Assembly: GCF_013283365.1 (NCBI RefSeq)
Contig: NZ_WBYM01000004.1
Coordinates: forward strand, 281,180-345,179
DNA from: Marinobacterium sp. xm-d-530
GTDB taxonomy: Bacteria > Pseudomonadota > Gammaproteobacteria > Pseudomonadales > Balneatricaceae
DNA: 64,000 nt
Direction: 5' to 3'
Below are positions 1 through 9,232 of this stretch, piece after piece. Made by a program: the position numbers and the translations under genes. The notes under the pieces are model-generated. The model did not search any database and was not told where the DNA came from. It was given only the letters and a program-made list of their open reading frames with translations. Position 1 is the first letter of the stretch. Each line of letters begins with the position of its first letter.

Positions 1-2
1 TG

Positions 3-2357
3 GTTCGAGTGCTGCTTCAGTTCGTCACCTTTACCGGGTTGACGATCATTGGGCTTGAGGTGTTGTTTCAACTGTTAAGTCAACATATGAACTCTAATAA
101 ATGGTTTGAAGAGGAAAGTGCTCGACAAAAGGTGGTCTCATCTGAGGCTAACATCGGTTTTTTTGAATACGGTCTGGAAACCGGGCTTTTAAAAGGGGAT
201 GCCGTCAATTCATCTCGATTCGGTCTGTCGAAGTCTGATGCCCCGATAGTGTTTAGCGACTATACGCACTGCTTTCCAGAGGAGAGTCTGGCAGCTATTA
301 GTGAAGTGGTTGATAAACTAGTCAAAGGTCCGGTAGGCACTCATACGAATTTTGTTCACGATATGCGTATCCAGCCAAGTGGAGTGTTGTGTCATTTTAA
401 AGTGGTCGGTCAGTCCATAGAACGTAAGGGTGAAAAGCTATTTATCGGTGTTTCAATTGATATCACTGAAGAGGTTCAGCTCGCCAAAGAGGCCGAAGAC
501 TTAACCGACCAAATCAATCTTATTTCAAATGCTGGTGGAGTTGGTTTGATTGAGTTCTTCCCTGGAACTCTAACCTTTACATGTAATTCTGAAGTCGCTA
601 AGCGATTGGGTATTGATGACTCAGATGAGGAGCGTTCAATAGAGCTCTTTTACGCTCATCAGACGGAAGATATTAGACAAGCTTTTATCAAACCCAGAGA
701 GGATTTGGCTCATTCTAACAAGGGTGAACTGCAATCTTTTGTGCACCCTTTTTACTTAGCTAATGGCGATCTGCATTACTACCGTGTGACTCGAATCAGG
801 CGAGAGCTCAATGGTCGAGTTTCATTCCTTGGCTTATCTTTGGATATAACCGATGAAATAAATTCACAGAAATCAGCGCAACAGAAAAACCAGTTGTTGG
901 AACTTATAGCTGAAAGTGGGAATTTCGGTTTCTTTGAGGTTGATCTAGAGTCTGGAACGATGACGGGTAACAAAGTTTTAATGGCGCGCGAAGGGCTGTC
1001 TGAAGCTGATACGGTTGGGATGGATCAGGTTCTGTCTAAAATACCTGAAGAAGAGCGAGCAGGGTTTAATGCAAATGTTCAGCATGCTATCGAGGCTGGT
1101 ATCGGGGCGGTGACGTCGTTTACTCACACTTATCAACCGGTAAACTCCGATCCTATTATTGTGAAAGTAACGGCAACAACCCTATTAAAAGACGATAAGT
1201 TATTTGCCTTTGGTACATCAATCGATGTTACCGAAGAGCACAAGGCTAAGGAAAAAGCGGTATCAGCTTCACAAAAATTACTTGCCGAACAAGAGCGGCA
1301 AAAGCAGATGTACGCCGTAATCGGCCATGAATTGCGCACCCCAGCGGCCAGTCTGCAGATGATGCTGGATGATCTTGAAGAGGGAGAGACGCTGGATAAT
1401 GCGCTTGTCGGAAGCAATATTGAGCATCTGTTGGGTGTAATCGATACTTTGCGTGCAGTGGCTCAGCCGGAACGTATGGCGCAAGCCGCATTTAAAGATG
1501 TTGTGATAGATGAAATTCTCACGGCTCAGGTTGCAAACCTGTCGGGTCTTGCAGAGCGATCGGGTGTCGAACTTACCGCGAACTTAACGAGTTTAACCAG
1601 TGACACAGTTCATATTCAGTCTTCGTTACTCAGACAGGTCACCGCGAACCTCATTAAAAACGCCATCATTCACTCGGGTGGGGATAAGGTTCACCTCCAT
1701 GCCAGTAGCGAATTAAAAGGGGATCACACCAAGGCGTTGACGATTCGAATCTCAGATAACGGTAAGGGTATTTCTGACTCTAAAATAGATACTCTGTTTG
1801 AGGCATATCAACGCGGTGACACTAACGCAGAGGGAACTGGCTTGGGTCTGTTTGTCTGCAAAGAGATAGTGGCTTTGATGGGCGGGGATCTTCATTATGA
1901 AACCTCTGAACAGGGCGGCGCTGAATTTGTGATCGAGTTAGTGGTCAATCTATCCAAACAGACTAGTGAAACTCCAGTGCCGATCGATAATCCACTGGAG
2001 GGTAAGCGAGTCTTGATGGCAGAGGATAATAACGTCATCCAGATGCTAACCGCCAAGATGTTGAAAAAGCAGGGCGCTAGTGTGGTTGTTAACAGCGATG
2101 GCCAACAGGCCCTAGACGCCTATGCCGAGGGTGCTTTTGATCTGGTGTTGTCTGATATTTTTATGCCGGAACTGGATGGCTACGGTCTAGTGAAAGGGCT
2201 GCGTGAGAGAGGCTATACTGGCCCCATTGTCGGTCTGACGGCAGCCACCATCGGCGCAGAGACCGATCTTATGTTAGAGGCCGGCGCTGATATCGTGATC
2301 TCTAAACCGATCGAACTGGCTAAACTCCAAGCCTTCTTGATTGTGTATGACAAATAA
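3..2357 (+). CDS. Hybrid sensor histidine kinase/response regulator (5' end cut by window edge)
   Basis: The reading frame is open to the left edge, so the N-terminus is probably missing; the first usable start inside the window is GTG at 9, and numbering here is from it. Residues about 7-24 are hydrophobic and could be the last membrane segment. Three PAS-like sensor segments follow (about 45-155, 170-285, 300-410); each ends in a conserved 'G.S.DITEE'-type tail. The HisKA motif GHELRTP places the phospho-accepting His at residue 440. The ATPase domain shows the N box (NLIKNAIIHSGG), G1 (DNGKGIS) and G2 (GTGLGLF). The C-terminal receiver domain has the phospho-acceptor Asp716 in SDIFMPE. No HPt domain is present, so output or phosphorelay partners must be elsewhere. 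It stands alone, convergent with the catabolic operon, and its signal cannot be read from the sequence. Confidence 0.9.
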   Translation, partial: VRVLLQFVTFTGLTIIGLEVLFQLLSQHMNSNKWFEEESARQKVVSSEANIGFFEYGLETGLLKGDAVNSSRFGLSKSDAPIVFSDYTHCFPEESLAAISEVVDKLVKGPVGTHTNFVHDMRIQPSGVLCHFKVVGQSIERKGEKLFIGVSIDITEEVQLAKEAEDLTDQINLISNAGGVGLIEFFPGTLTFTCNSEVAKRLGIDDSDEERSIELFYAHQTEDIRQAFIKPREDLAHSNKGELQSFVHPFYLANGDLHYYRVTRIRRELNGRVSFLGLSLDITDEINSQKSAQQKNQLLELIAESGNFGFFEVDLESGTMTGNKVLMAREGLSEADTVGMDQVLSKIPEEERAGFNANVQHAIEAGIGAVTSFTHTYQPVNSDPIIVKVTATTLLKDDKLFAFGTSIDVTEEHKAKEKAVSASQKLLAEQERQKQMYAVIGHELRTPAASLQMMLDDLEEGETLDNALVGSNIEHLLGVIDTLRAVAQPERMAQAAFKDVVIDEILTAQVANLSGLAERSGVELTANLTSLTSDTVHIQSSLLRQVTANLIKNAIIHSGGDKVHLHASSELKGDHTKALTIRISDNGKGISDSKIDTLFEAYQRGDTNAEGTGLGLFVCKEIVALMGGDLHYETSEQGGAEFVIELVVNLSKQTSETPVPIDNPLEGKRVLMAEDNNVIQMLTAKMLKKQGASVVVNSDGQQALDAYAEGAFDLVLSDIFMPELDGYGLVKGLRERGYTGPIVGLTAATIGAETDLMLEAGADIVISKPIELAKLQAFLIVYDK

Positions 2358-2385
2358 GCAGTGCAGTAAGTGAGTTCAGACAATA

Positions 2386-2412
2386 AAAAACGGGCCCTAG
2401 AGGCCCGTTTTT
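2386..2412. terminator. Bidirectional rho-independent terminator
   Basis: A 6-bp GC stem (CGGGCC / GGCCCG, loop CTAGA) is flanked by A5 on the left and T5 on the right. It sits between the convergent sensor kinase and amidohydrolase genes and can serve both strands. Confidence 0.85.
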
Positions 2413-2426
2413 GTCAGTTTGAACGA

Positions 2427-3305
2427 TTACTTCAATCCTAGAATGCGTGCTGCGTTCTCTTTCATGATCAGAGGTTTTACTTCCTCTTTGACATCAAGCT
2501 TTTCAAAGTCTGCAATCCAGCGATCAGGTGTGATCACAGGCCAATCAGAGCCGAATAGCATCTTCTTCTTAAGCATGCTGTTCATGTACTGCAGCAAGAT
2601 TGGCGAGAAGTACTTCGGTGACCAACCAGATAGATCCATGTAGACGTTTGGCTTGTGTGTCAGTACTGACAGCTGCTCTTCCTGCCATGGAAAGGCAGGG
2701 TGCGCCATGACGATGGTCATGTCTGGGAAGTCTGCAGCGACGTCATCTAGGTAGATTGGCTGAGAGTACTTAAGACGCATGTTCATGCCGCCTGGAGCAC
2801 CCGCACCTACACCGGTTTGACCAGTGTGGAATAGGGCGATAGCACCCTCTTCAGCGATCGCTTCGTATAGAACGTACGCCGAGCGATCGTTCGGGTAGAA
2901 GCCCTGCATGGTTGGGTGGAATTTGAAGCCTTTCACACCAAACTCACGAACAAGACGACGCGCTTCGCGAGCACCTAAGCGGCCTTTAGCAGGGTCGATT
3001 GATGCGAACGGGATAAGGATGTCATCGTTCTCAGCACAGATGCGCGCTACTTCTTCGTTTTCGTAACGCTTGAAGCCGGTGTTGCGTTCTGCGTCTACTG
3101 GGAAGATAACCGATGCGATCTTGCGCTCACGGAAGTAAGCCGCAGTCTCATCGGGTGATGGCATCATGTTGTGGCCAGCTGGGTTCTTGAAGTACTTCGC
3201 GAACGCTTCTTGGAACTCAAAGTAGCCGTCATCACGATCACAAGAGCAGGGCTCTTCCGCGTGTGTGTGGAAGTCGATGGCGATGATTTCGTCTAGATTA
3301 ATCAT
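2427..3305 (-). CDS. Amidohydrolase-family metal-dependent hydrolase, probable beta-ketoacyl-CoA (retro-Claisen) hydrolase of hydroxycinnamate catabolism
   Basis: This 292-residue protein belongs to the amidohydrolase_2 TIM-barrel family. Metal-ligand candidates are visible: H13 and H15 (DFHTH), H160 (LFHTG), H202 (MAHPAF) and D254 (FGSDWP). It is the last gene of a minus-strand operon, 11 bp after the feruloyl-CoA-synthase-like ligase. From family knowledge, the Rhodococcus hydroxycinnamate pathway uses an amidohydrolase (CouO) in the last step, releasing acetyl-CoA and a hydroxybenzoate. The operon here supplies the matching upstream enzymes, and pobA for 4-hydroxybenzoate is nearby. The hydrolase assignment is firm; the substrate is inferred from context. 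Gamma-resorcylate-type decarboxylases share this fold and are the main alternative. Confidence 0.8.
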   Translation of the reverse strand: MINLDEIIAIDFHTHAEEPCSCDRDDGYFEFQEAFAKYFKNPAGHNMMPSPDETAAYFRERKIASVIFPVDAERNTGFKRYENEEVARICAENDDILIPFASIDPAKGRLGAREARRLVREFGVKGFKFHPTMQGFYPNDRSAYVLYEAIAEEGAIALFHTGQTGVGAGAPGGMNMRLKYSQPIYLDDVAADFPDMTIVMAHPAFPWQEEQLSVLTHKPNVYMDLSGWSPKYFSPILLQYMNSMLKKKMLFGSDWPVITPDRWIADFEKLDVKEEVKPLIMKENAARILGLK

Positions 3306-3316
3306 TCTCTATCCCC

Positions 3317-5167
3317 TTAAAGTGAGATCACGTGGTCATCAGATGACTCAACGTATAGTGATTCCATTATATCAGCACGGCGAGCCATGACAGCGCGCTG
3401 GTTGATCGAGCCCTTGTCTGTGATCTCGTTGCCGTCGATCGATGGCAGTTCAGACAGTACTGTGATGCGTTTAACGCGTGTTGAACTACCGGTACTGGTG
3501 CCCGCCATCTGTTCAAGACGTTCTGCCATCACCTCTTTGACGTGTGGTTGAGCAACCAATGTCTCGTTGTCCATCTCTTTACCACCAGGAACCAGTGCCT
3601 GAAGGTGAGCCCAGTCTGGGAAGATCATCGCTGCAATGTAACCACGGTCACGGCCACAGATTACGGCATCTTGCACATAAGGAGCAAAGTGGTGGATCAA
3701 TGAAGCTCGTAGTGTACCTACGCTGACCCAAGTACCGGTATCGAGTTTAAAGTCTTCAGAGACACGGCCATCAAACAGAAGGCCGCGGTTAGGTTCGTTC
3801 GCGTCGATCCATTTAACCGCATCGCCTAGACAGTAGAAGCCCTCTTCATCGAACGCTTTCTTAGTCTGCTCTTCGTTACGCCAGTATCCAGGGGTGATGG
3901 TAACCGCTTTCACGCGGATTTCTGTTTTGTCACCGTTAGGGATGAGCTTAAGCGTGATGCCGGGTGCTGGGCTGCCAACAACGCCTGATGCAGACTCTTC
4001 AACGGATGCGAACAAGACAGACGGTGCCGTCTCAGTGGCGCCAAGACCTGTCACCATAGGTACTTTCTTACCAGTGTGTTCAACCGAAAGCTCGTCAAGC
4101 TGATCCCAGACGTGCTGAGCTAGGCCAGCACCGGCGAAGAAGAACATCTTCAAGTTTTTGAACAGCGATTTAGCGATTTCAGGGTTCGCTTTTAGCTCTT
4201 TCGCCATCAACTCGTAGCCTTTAGGCACATTGAAGTAGATGGTTGGCGAAATCTCTTTGAGGTTCTCCATAGTGTGGTGAATCATCTTCGGTACCGGTTT
4301 ACCTTCATCAATATAGAAAGTACCACCGTTGTAGATCGCCATACCGATGTTCTGGTTACCACCAAAGGTGTGGTTCCATGGTAGCCAATCCAGAATAACG
4401 GGCTTCTCATCTTTCAGGAATGCGTAGACCGAACGCACCATCTCTTGGTTTGCACAGATCATCTGCTGAGTGTTGATCACCGCTTTTGGCATGCCGGTTG
4501 AACCGGAAGTCCATAAGAACTTTGCGATCGCATCACCAGTTAGAGCGGCGTGTGTTGCGTCAGCTTCTGCTGAAGCTTCGCAATTGAGCGCCAGGTCAAG
4601 GTGGGTCACATCATAGCTTAAGCCATCCGTTGCGTGGTCTGCTGAACAGGTCAGTACTGGTGCTTTATCGATGTTAACCGCGTCAATGGCATCACGGTAA
4701 GGACCTAGGTTATCGGTAAAGATAAGACCCGGTGTCAGTGTGTCAAAGACGTGACGCAGTTTGCCGTAGTCGCTCGAGATTAACGAATATGCAGTCGAGA
4801 TGGGTGAGAAAGGTACACCGATGTACATCGACGCTAGAGCAACCAATAGGTGTTCTGTCGAGTTGCCTGACAGGATAACCACTGGGCGATCGTTGCTCAG
4901 GTTTTGCGACAGCATCCAGCTGGCAATTGAACGTACACGCTCAAGTGTCTGTGCGAAGGTGAGTGATTCCCACTCACCATTTTCACCGCGCTGGCTGATC
5001 AGTACAGTGTCTGGTGTCTCTTTAGCCCAGTGAACCAGTTTATCGGTTAGCTTAACTGGGTAATCAGCCAATGGCTCTGCACTGGTGACGTATTGCACGC
5101 CTTCGGCAGCGTTCTCAATCGTCACGCCGAAGTCCTTGATATTTACTGAATGAAATTCTGCAGTCAT
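3317..5167 (-). CDS. fcs: Feruloyl-CoA synthase-like AMP-forming acyl-CoA ligase
   Basis: A 616-residue ANL-superfamily adenylating enzyme. The AMP-binding P-loop TSGSTGMPK lies at residues 220-228, followed by the LPWNHTFGG segment and the GLGATETAP motif typical of feruloyl-CoA synthases. The length also fits that family, which is longer than most acyl-CoA synthetases. It would activate ferulate, p-coumarate or related hydroxycinnamates to CoA thioesters using ATP. The start at 5167 has AGGAG six bases upstream. It sits between the acyl-CoA dehydrogenase and the amidohydrolase genes in a tight operon. The family is clear; the preferred substrate is inferred from family resemblance and neighbours. 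Confidence 0.87.
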   Translation of the reverse strand: MTAEFHSVNIKDFGVTIENAAEGVQYVTSAEPLADYPVKLTDKLVHWAKETPDTVLISQRGENGEWESLTFAQTLERVRSIASWMLSQNLSNDRPVVILSGNSTEHLLVALASMYIGVPFSPISTAYSLISSDYGKLRHVFDTLTPGLIFTDNLGPYRDAIDAVNIDKAPVLTCSADHATDGLSYDVTHLDLALNCEASAEADATHAALTGDAIAKFLWTSGSTGMPKAVINTQQMICANQEMVRSVYAFLKDEKPVILDWLPWNHTFGGNQNIGMAIYNGGTFYIDEGKPVPKMIHHTMENLKEISPTIYFNVPKGYELMAKELKANPEIAKSLFKNLKMFFFAGAGLAQHVWDQLDELSVEHTGKKVPMVTGLGATETAPSVLFASVEESASGVVGSPAPGITLKLIPNGDKTEIRVKAVTITPGYWRNEEQTKKAFDEEGFYCLGDAVKWIDANEPNRGLLFDGRVSEDFKLDTGTWVSVGTLRASLIHHFAPYVQDAVICGRDRGYIAAMIFPDWAHLQALVPGGKEMDNETLVAQPHVKEVMAERLEQMAGTSTGSSTRVKRITVLSELPSIDGNEITDKGSINQRAVMARRADIMESLYVESSDDHVISL

Positions 5168-5199
5168 TTTTATCTCCTGATGCCTAATGCATCTAAGCG

Positions 5200-6972
5200 T
5201 TAAGCATCAAATTTGTAGTCCGCAATCCCGTCAGCTGCGGAATTGAAGTTAGCCACTTTTGCATACACCTGAGGTAACTGGTGCGCATTGTAGAACTTGG
5301 CTAGCGCAATCATGTTGCCAAAGAACTCTGGATCGTTGCTCTGTTCAGCAGTTGCTTTCAATGCAATCTCGCCAAGTTGCCATGCTGTCAGTAAGAAGCC
5401 CAGTGCATCCAGCATTGGGACTGCGCCAGCATTCAGTTGCAGTAGATCAGCCTCTTCAGCCAGCAGGGCAGGGAGGGTGTCACGAACGGCTGCGGTTGCT
5501 GCGGTAAGGTCCTGGCCCAGTTTGGCAAGATCCGTGTTTGTAGTGAGCTCATTAGCGACAGCATCGATCTCTTCAAGTAACTGAGTCAGTGCTACACCCT
5601 TATCCATACGAATCTTACGGAACAGCAAGTCGCTGCCTTGAACACCAGTAGTGCCTTCGTAAATGGTCGTGATGCGAGCATCACGCATAAACTGTGCAAT
5701 GCCCGTCTCTTCAACAAAGCCCATGCCGCCAAATACCTGAATGCCGGTGCCGGTCATTAGGTTGGCCTGTTCAGTCGCGAAGGCTTTAAAGATAGGAGTG
5801 AGTAGTGCAATACGCGACTCTGCTGCAGCTTTTTCAGCTTCGTCCGTTGCGTGTTCTGATTGATCGAACAGTGCCGCGATTAGGTAACCTAACGCGCGCT
5901 GACCAGTCGCAAATGACTTCATGGTCATTAACATACGCGCAACATCGGGGTGCTGTGCGATGGCTACGCGACGCTCACCAGTAGCAAAGTGACGACCCTG
6001 TGGACGTTCAAGTGCATATTCACACGCCTGCTGATATGCGATTTGAGAAAGAGCTACACCCTGTACACCGACAGATAGGCGAGCTTCGTTCATCAGAATG
6101 AACATTGCCATCAAGCCTTTGTTCTCTGGACCGACTAATTCGCCGAAACAGTTGTCCTTGTCACCGTAGCTCATTGAACAGGTCGGGCTACCGTGTAGAC
6201 CGGTTTTGTGTTCGATGCCGGTACAGACAACGTCGTTAAATTCACCCAGTGAACCATCGTCATTAATACGGTAAGTGGGTACAGCAAATAGAGAGATGCC
6301 ACGGCTACCTTCAGGAGCATCGGGTGTGCGAGCTAGAACAAAGTGAACCTTGTTCTCAGTCATGTCGTGCTCACCGTAGGTGATGTAGATCTTTTGACCT
6401 TTAATTAGGTATTGGCCGTTATCCTGAGGAATCGCTTTGGTTTTGAGCTCACCCAAGTCAGTACCAGCGCTAGGCTCAGTTAAAGCCATGGCAGCAGTCC
6501 ATTCGCCGGTGATGAACTTCTCGATGTAACGCGCTTTCTGCTCTTCCGTGCCGAACTTCATTAGGATTTCACTACAGCCCTGAATGACTGCGTGGAACAT
6601 GACAAACGAAAGGTTAGCGCTATGCCACATCTCGTTAACAGGCTGCGCGATGAATTTAGGCAGCTCCTGACCACCGAAATCCATAGGTAGGGCTAGGCCC
6701 ATCCAGCCGTCTGCTGCGAACTGATCGAACGCCTCTTTCCAACCGGTAGGTGTGAAGACTTTGCCATCTTCAAAGCGACAACCTTCGTTGTCACCCACAG
6801 CATTCATTGGCGAAAGCGATTTTCCAGCCAGTTCACTGGCCGCTTCTAGAATGGCTGCCACAGTATCGGCATCGAAATCAGCCAAAGCTTCATTGGCGTT
6901 CAGACCGGTATTTTCAACAGCGTTCTGAACCAAAAACTGCATCTCTTTTAGCGGAGCTTGATAGTCACTCAT
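5200..6972 (-). CDS. Acyl-CoA dehydrogenase (long, DmdC/FadE-type)
   Basis: A 590-residue FAD-dependent acyl-CoA dehydrogenase. FAD and substrate-binding segments are visible (MALTEPSAGTDLG near 162-174; KIYITYGEHD near 194-203), and the catalytic base is predicted to be Glu439 in IYEGTTGVQ. The roughly 100 extra C-terminal residues place it in the longer subfamily that includes DmdC (methylmercaptopropionyl-CoA dehydrogenase). It lies in the hydroxycinnamate operon, where it would oxidise a saturated arylpropanoyl-CoA (e.g. dihydrocoumaroyl-CoA) to the enoyl form, letting saturated side chains enter the same route. DMSP catabolism is a possible alternative, but the linked ligase and pobA favour aromatic substrates. 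Confidence 0.85.
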   Translation of the reverse strand: MSDYQAPLKEMQFLVQNAVENTGLNANEALADFDADTVAAILEAASELAGKSLSPMNAVGDNEGCRFEDGKVFTPTGWKEAFDQFAADGWMGLALPMDFGGQELPKFIAQPVNEMWHSANLSFVMFHAVIQGCSEILMKFGTEEQKARYIEKFITGEWTAAMALTEPSAGTDLGELKTKAIPQDNGQYLIKGQKIYITYGEHDMTENKVHFVLARTPDAPEGSRGISLFAVPTYRINDDGSLGEFNDVVCTGIEHKTGLHGSPTCSMSYGDKDNCFGELVGPENKGLMAMFILMNEARLSVGVQGVALSQIAYQQACEYALERPQGRHFATGERRVAIAQHPDVARMLMTMKSFATGQRALGYLIAALFDQSEHATDEAEKAAAESRIALLTPIFKAFATEQANLMTGTGIQVFGGMGFVEETGIAQFMRDARITTIYEGTTGVQGSDLLFRKIRMDKGVALTQLLEEIDAVANELTTNTDLAKLGQDLTAATAAVRDTLPALLAEEADLLQLNAGAVPMLDALGFLLTAWQLGEIALKATAEQSNDPEFFGNMIALAKFYNAHQLPQVYAKVANFNSAADGIADYKFDA

Positions 6973-6996
6973 CGTTAACTTACCTCTGCTTAATGA

Positions 6997-7764
6997 TTAT
7001 TTGGCGGCCATGCGGATCGCACCATCAAGGCGGATCACTTCACCGTTTAACATCTGGTTTTCGATGATCTGCTGTGCAAGCATTGCAAACTCATCTGGAT
7101 TACCAAGACGTGAAGGGAAAGGTACAGATGCCCCAAGCGCTGCCTGAACCTCTTCAGGTAGTTCGTCCATCAGCGGTGTGCGGAATAGACCTGGAGCAAC
7201 CGTCATGATGCGGATGCCAAGTTTCGCTAGTTCACGCGCTAGTGGTAGTGTCATTGCTGCTACACCGGCTTTAGATGCAGAGTAAGCCGCCTGACCAATC
7301 TGACCATCAAATGCAGCAACCGATGCCGTGTTGACAATCACACCGCGCTCGCCAGAATCACCTGGTTCGTTGTTCTGCATGACGTTCGCAGCCAAACGTG
7401 CAATGTTGAATGTACCGACTAGGTTGATGTTTACAATGCGCTGGAAGCTCGCAAGGTCGTGTGGGCCATCACGGCCAACCAGACGTTTAGCACCGCCAAC
7501 ACCAGCACAGTGAACAACCCCTGAGAGTGCACCAAACTTAGCTGTTGCTGCTTCAATACACGCGCTTACAGAAGCTTCATCAGAGACGTCAGTTTTACAA
7601 AAGATCGCCGAGTCGCCCAAATCGGCTGCAACACGGTTGCCGCCTGCTTCATTGATATCTGCGATACATACCTTGCCACCCATCGCACTTAGACGACGTG
7701 CCACTGCTTCACCAAGGCCTGAGCCAGCGCCAGTCACTAGAAATAGTTTATCTGCAATCTGCAT
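6997..7764 (-). CDS. SDR-family 3-hydroxyacyl-CoA dehydrogenase (HSD10-like)
   Basis: A 255-residue short-chain dehydrogenase with the NAD-binding TGAGSGLG at residues 11-18 and catalytic Ser148, Tyr161 and Lys165 (YSASK). The overall pattern ([31 protein letters not shown]) is that of type II 3-hydroxyacyl-CoA dehydrogenases (HSD10 family). In this operon it would oxidise the beta-hydroxyacyl-CoA made by the neighbouring crotonase to the beta-keto thioester, which the amidohydrolase could then cleave. GGAG lies upstream of the ATG. The spacing to both neighbours is 16-24 bp, consistent with one transcript. Confidence 0.87.
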   Translation of the reverse strand: MQIADKLFLVTGAGSGLGEAVARRLSAMGGKVCIADINEAGGNRVAADLGDSAIFCKTDVSDEASVSACIEAATAKFGALSGVVHCAGVGGAKRLVGRDGPHDLASFQRIVNINLVGTFNIARLAANVMQNNEPGDSGERGVIVNTASVAAFDGQIGQAAYSASKAGVAAMTLPLARELAKLGIRIMTVAPGLFRTPLMDELPEEVQAALGASVPFPSRLGNPDEFAMLAQQIIENQMLNGEVIRLDGAIRMAAK

Positions 7765-7780
7765 AGTGAACTCCGGCCGC

Positions 7781-8551
7781 TTACTGCTGTGGCTGTTTTT
7801 TACGGTTTAGGAACTTCTCTAGACGAGCAACAACGTCTGGGTGAGTCTGTGTAATACCGCAAAGTAGAGACTCAGTGTACATGCCGTCGTCATGAGACAT
7901 GCTGTCGATGTGACGAAGGCCTGTTGTCATAGCCCAGTTTGAGTAGGGTGAGTTGGTGGCAATGTGTGCTGCTAGCTCTTTTGCTTTCTCTAGTGACTGG
8001 CCATTTTCAACAACGTAGTGTGATAGGCCTAGGCGGTAGCCCTCCTCAGCGTCGACATCACGACCCGTTAGCATCATCTCAGTCATGCGGCCGGCACCGA
8101 TAACGCGTGCAACGTTACGTGATGCACCACCACCCACGAAGATACCGTGGCGGCCTTCTGGTAGGCGGTAGTAAGTGCCTTTTTCAGAAACACGAACGTG
8201 TGCACAGGTTGCTAGCTCAAGGCCACCACCGATAACAGCACCCTGCATAGCGGCAATTACTGGAAGGCCTGAGTTTTGAATATGTCCAAAGGTGCGGTGC
8301 CACATGTTTGAGTGCTTAACAACATCTAGGCCTTGGCGTGCTTTGTGTTCCGCAAGATCAAGACCTGAACAGAACTCTGGGCCAGCACCCGAGAAAATCA
8401 CGACACGTACATCTTCAGGCATGGTGATAAATACCTGTTCGATCTCAAGACACAGTTCGTCGTTGATCGCGTTTTTCTTCTCAGGACGGTTAAGGTGTAG
8501 GTGGCCGATGCCGTCTTCAACAGTGAACTGGATGTAAGTGTAGTTGCTCAT
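7781..8551 (-). CDS. Enoyl-CoA hydratase/isomerase (crotonase family)
   Basis: The start is set at ATG 8551 because GAGG lies six bases before it; an in-frame ATG at 8563 falls just upstream of that ribosome site. This gives 256 residues. Both catalytic glutamates of hydratases are present with the standard 20-residue spacing: Glu112 (GGGLE) and Glu132 (LPEG). The oxyanion-hole segment FCSGLDL is also present. As first gene of the operon it would hydrate the hydroxycinnamoyl-CoA double bond. Feruloyl-CoA hydratase-lyases, which cleave directly to an aldehyde, belong to the same superfamily. No vanillin-type aldehyde dehydrogenase lies here, whereas a dehydrogenase and a hydrolase do, which favours plain hydration. 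Confidence 0.85.
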   Translation of the reverse strand: MSNYTYIQFTVEDGIGHLHLNRPEKKNAINDELCLEIEQVFITMPEDVRVVIFSGAGPEFCSGLDLAEHKARQGLDVVKHSNMWHRTFGHIQNSGLPVIAAMQGAVIGGGLELATCAHVRVSEKGTYYRLPEGRHGIFVGGGASRNVARVIGAGRMTEMMLTGRDVDAEEGYRLGLSHYVVENGQSLEKAKELAAHIATNSPYSNWAMTTGLRHIDSMSHDDGMYTESLLCGITQTHPDVVARLEKFLNRKKQPQQ

Positions 8552-8602
8552 AAGAAGCCTCATTTTGTTTGGGTGCTATGAAGCACAGTGTCTGTCTGAT
8601 AT

Positions 8603-8621
8603 TTGTTTATCATATAAACAA
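8603..8621. promoter_or_regulatory. Probable MarR operator 1 over the operon -10 box
   Basis: A perfect inverted repeat, TTGTTTAT-CAT-ATAAACAA, lies between the divergent crotonase operon and marR. It contains the -10 box of the minus-strand promoter, so a repressor bound here would block the catabolic operon. Binding by the adjacent MarR protein is inferred. Confidence 0.7.
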
Positions 8622-8637
8622 TTAAAGGGTTCAGCAA
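8609..8637 (-). promoter_or_regulatory. Sigma70-type promoter for the hydroxycinnamate operon
   Basis: Read on the minus strand: -35 TTGCTG (8637-8632), a 17-bp spacer, -10 TATGAT (8614-8609). It lies 58 bp upstream of the crotonase ATG and its -10 is inside the palindromic operator. Confidence 0.6.
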
Positions 8638-8655
8638 TATGCTTTGGTCTAAAAC

Positions 8656-8672
8656 TGTTTAGTAACTAAACA
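8656..8672. promoter_or_regulatory. Probable MarR operator 2
   Basis: A second perfect inverted repeat, TGTTTAG-TAA-CTAAACA, shares the TGTTTA/TAAACA arms and 3-base gap of operator 1. The centres are 52 bp apart, close to five helical turns. It lies on the marR side of the intergenic region and may give autoregulation or cooperative repression. Confidence 0.65.
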
Positions 8673-8757
8673 ATTTTAATTTAAGTACAAAGTGTGTTTA
8701 CAATATCCCTATCTTTTTAAGTGCTTATAGCAGCTGTATTAGTGTTAAGGGTAAGGA

Positions 8758-9228
8758 ATGGCGAGTCGTTCAAAGCGTAAAAATGAATTAGATGTGGATC
8801 TCGGGCTGCTGGGCAGCTCCCTAGGCTACCACCTGCGTCGTGCTCAGCTTGCTGCATTTAATGGCTTTTCTAAGGGGTGTGCTGAGTTAGGCATCAGTCC
8901 GGGGCTGTTTGCTGTGTTGGAAATTGTTTACCGTAACCCTGGCCTGACGCAGACTGCAGTGGCGAATACCCTTGGTACTGACCGTTCGGCTATGGTCGCA
9001 GCGATCGATAAGCTAGAAAAAATGAATCTGCTAGAGCGTTGTGCTGCCGAGAATGACAGACGATCCTATGCACTGAGAATGACTGAGCATGGTAATGAGT
9101 GGTACCAAGCAGCCGAGCAGAAGGTAAAGGCTAACGAAGAGGCCTTCTATGAGCCGTTGCAAGATTCAGAGCGTGAACTGCTGGTCGATATGCTGACTCG
9201 TTTATCGAATCGGGCTGAGGCTCAGTAA
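8758..9228 (+). CDS. MarR-family transcriptional regulator, probable repressor of the hydroxycinnamate operon
   Basis: A 156-residue MarR-type winged-helix protein. The recognition region spans about residues 63-100 (PGLTQTAVANTLGTDRSAMVAAIDKLE) and is followed by the wing with the D-R-R-S/Y motif (ENDRRSYALRMTEHG). It is divergent from the catabolic operon, and two near-identical palindromes lie between them. CouR/FerR-type MarR repressors that respond to hydroxycinnamoyl-CoA are known in equivalent positions in other bacteria; that role is inferred here from position. A short gap (4 bp) separates it from the AraC gene, so both are probably co-transcribed. Confidence 0.85.
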   Translation: MASRSKRKNELDVDLGLLGSSLGYHLRRAQLAAFNGFSKGCAELGISPGLFAVLEIVYRNPGLTQTAVANTLGTDRSAMVAAIDKLEKMNLLERCAAENDRRSYALRMTEHGNEWYQAAEQKVKANEEAFYEPLQDSERELLVDMLTRLSNRAEAQ

Positions 9229-9232
9229 AAGC

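Noticed and set aside
1133..1491. Minus-strand open frames inside the sensor kinase
   Set aside because: They overlap a well-supported gene on the other strand, have no family resemblance, and several frames are open there at once.
2427..8551. Operon as a DMSP demethylation (dmdBCD) cluster
   Set aside because: The acyl-CoA dehydrogenase resembles DmdC, but the ligase is of the feruloyl-CoA type and the amidohydrolase, HSD10-like dehydrogenase and pobA fit aromatic catabolism better.
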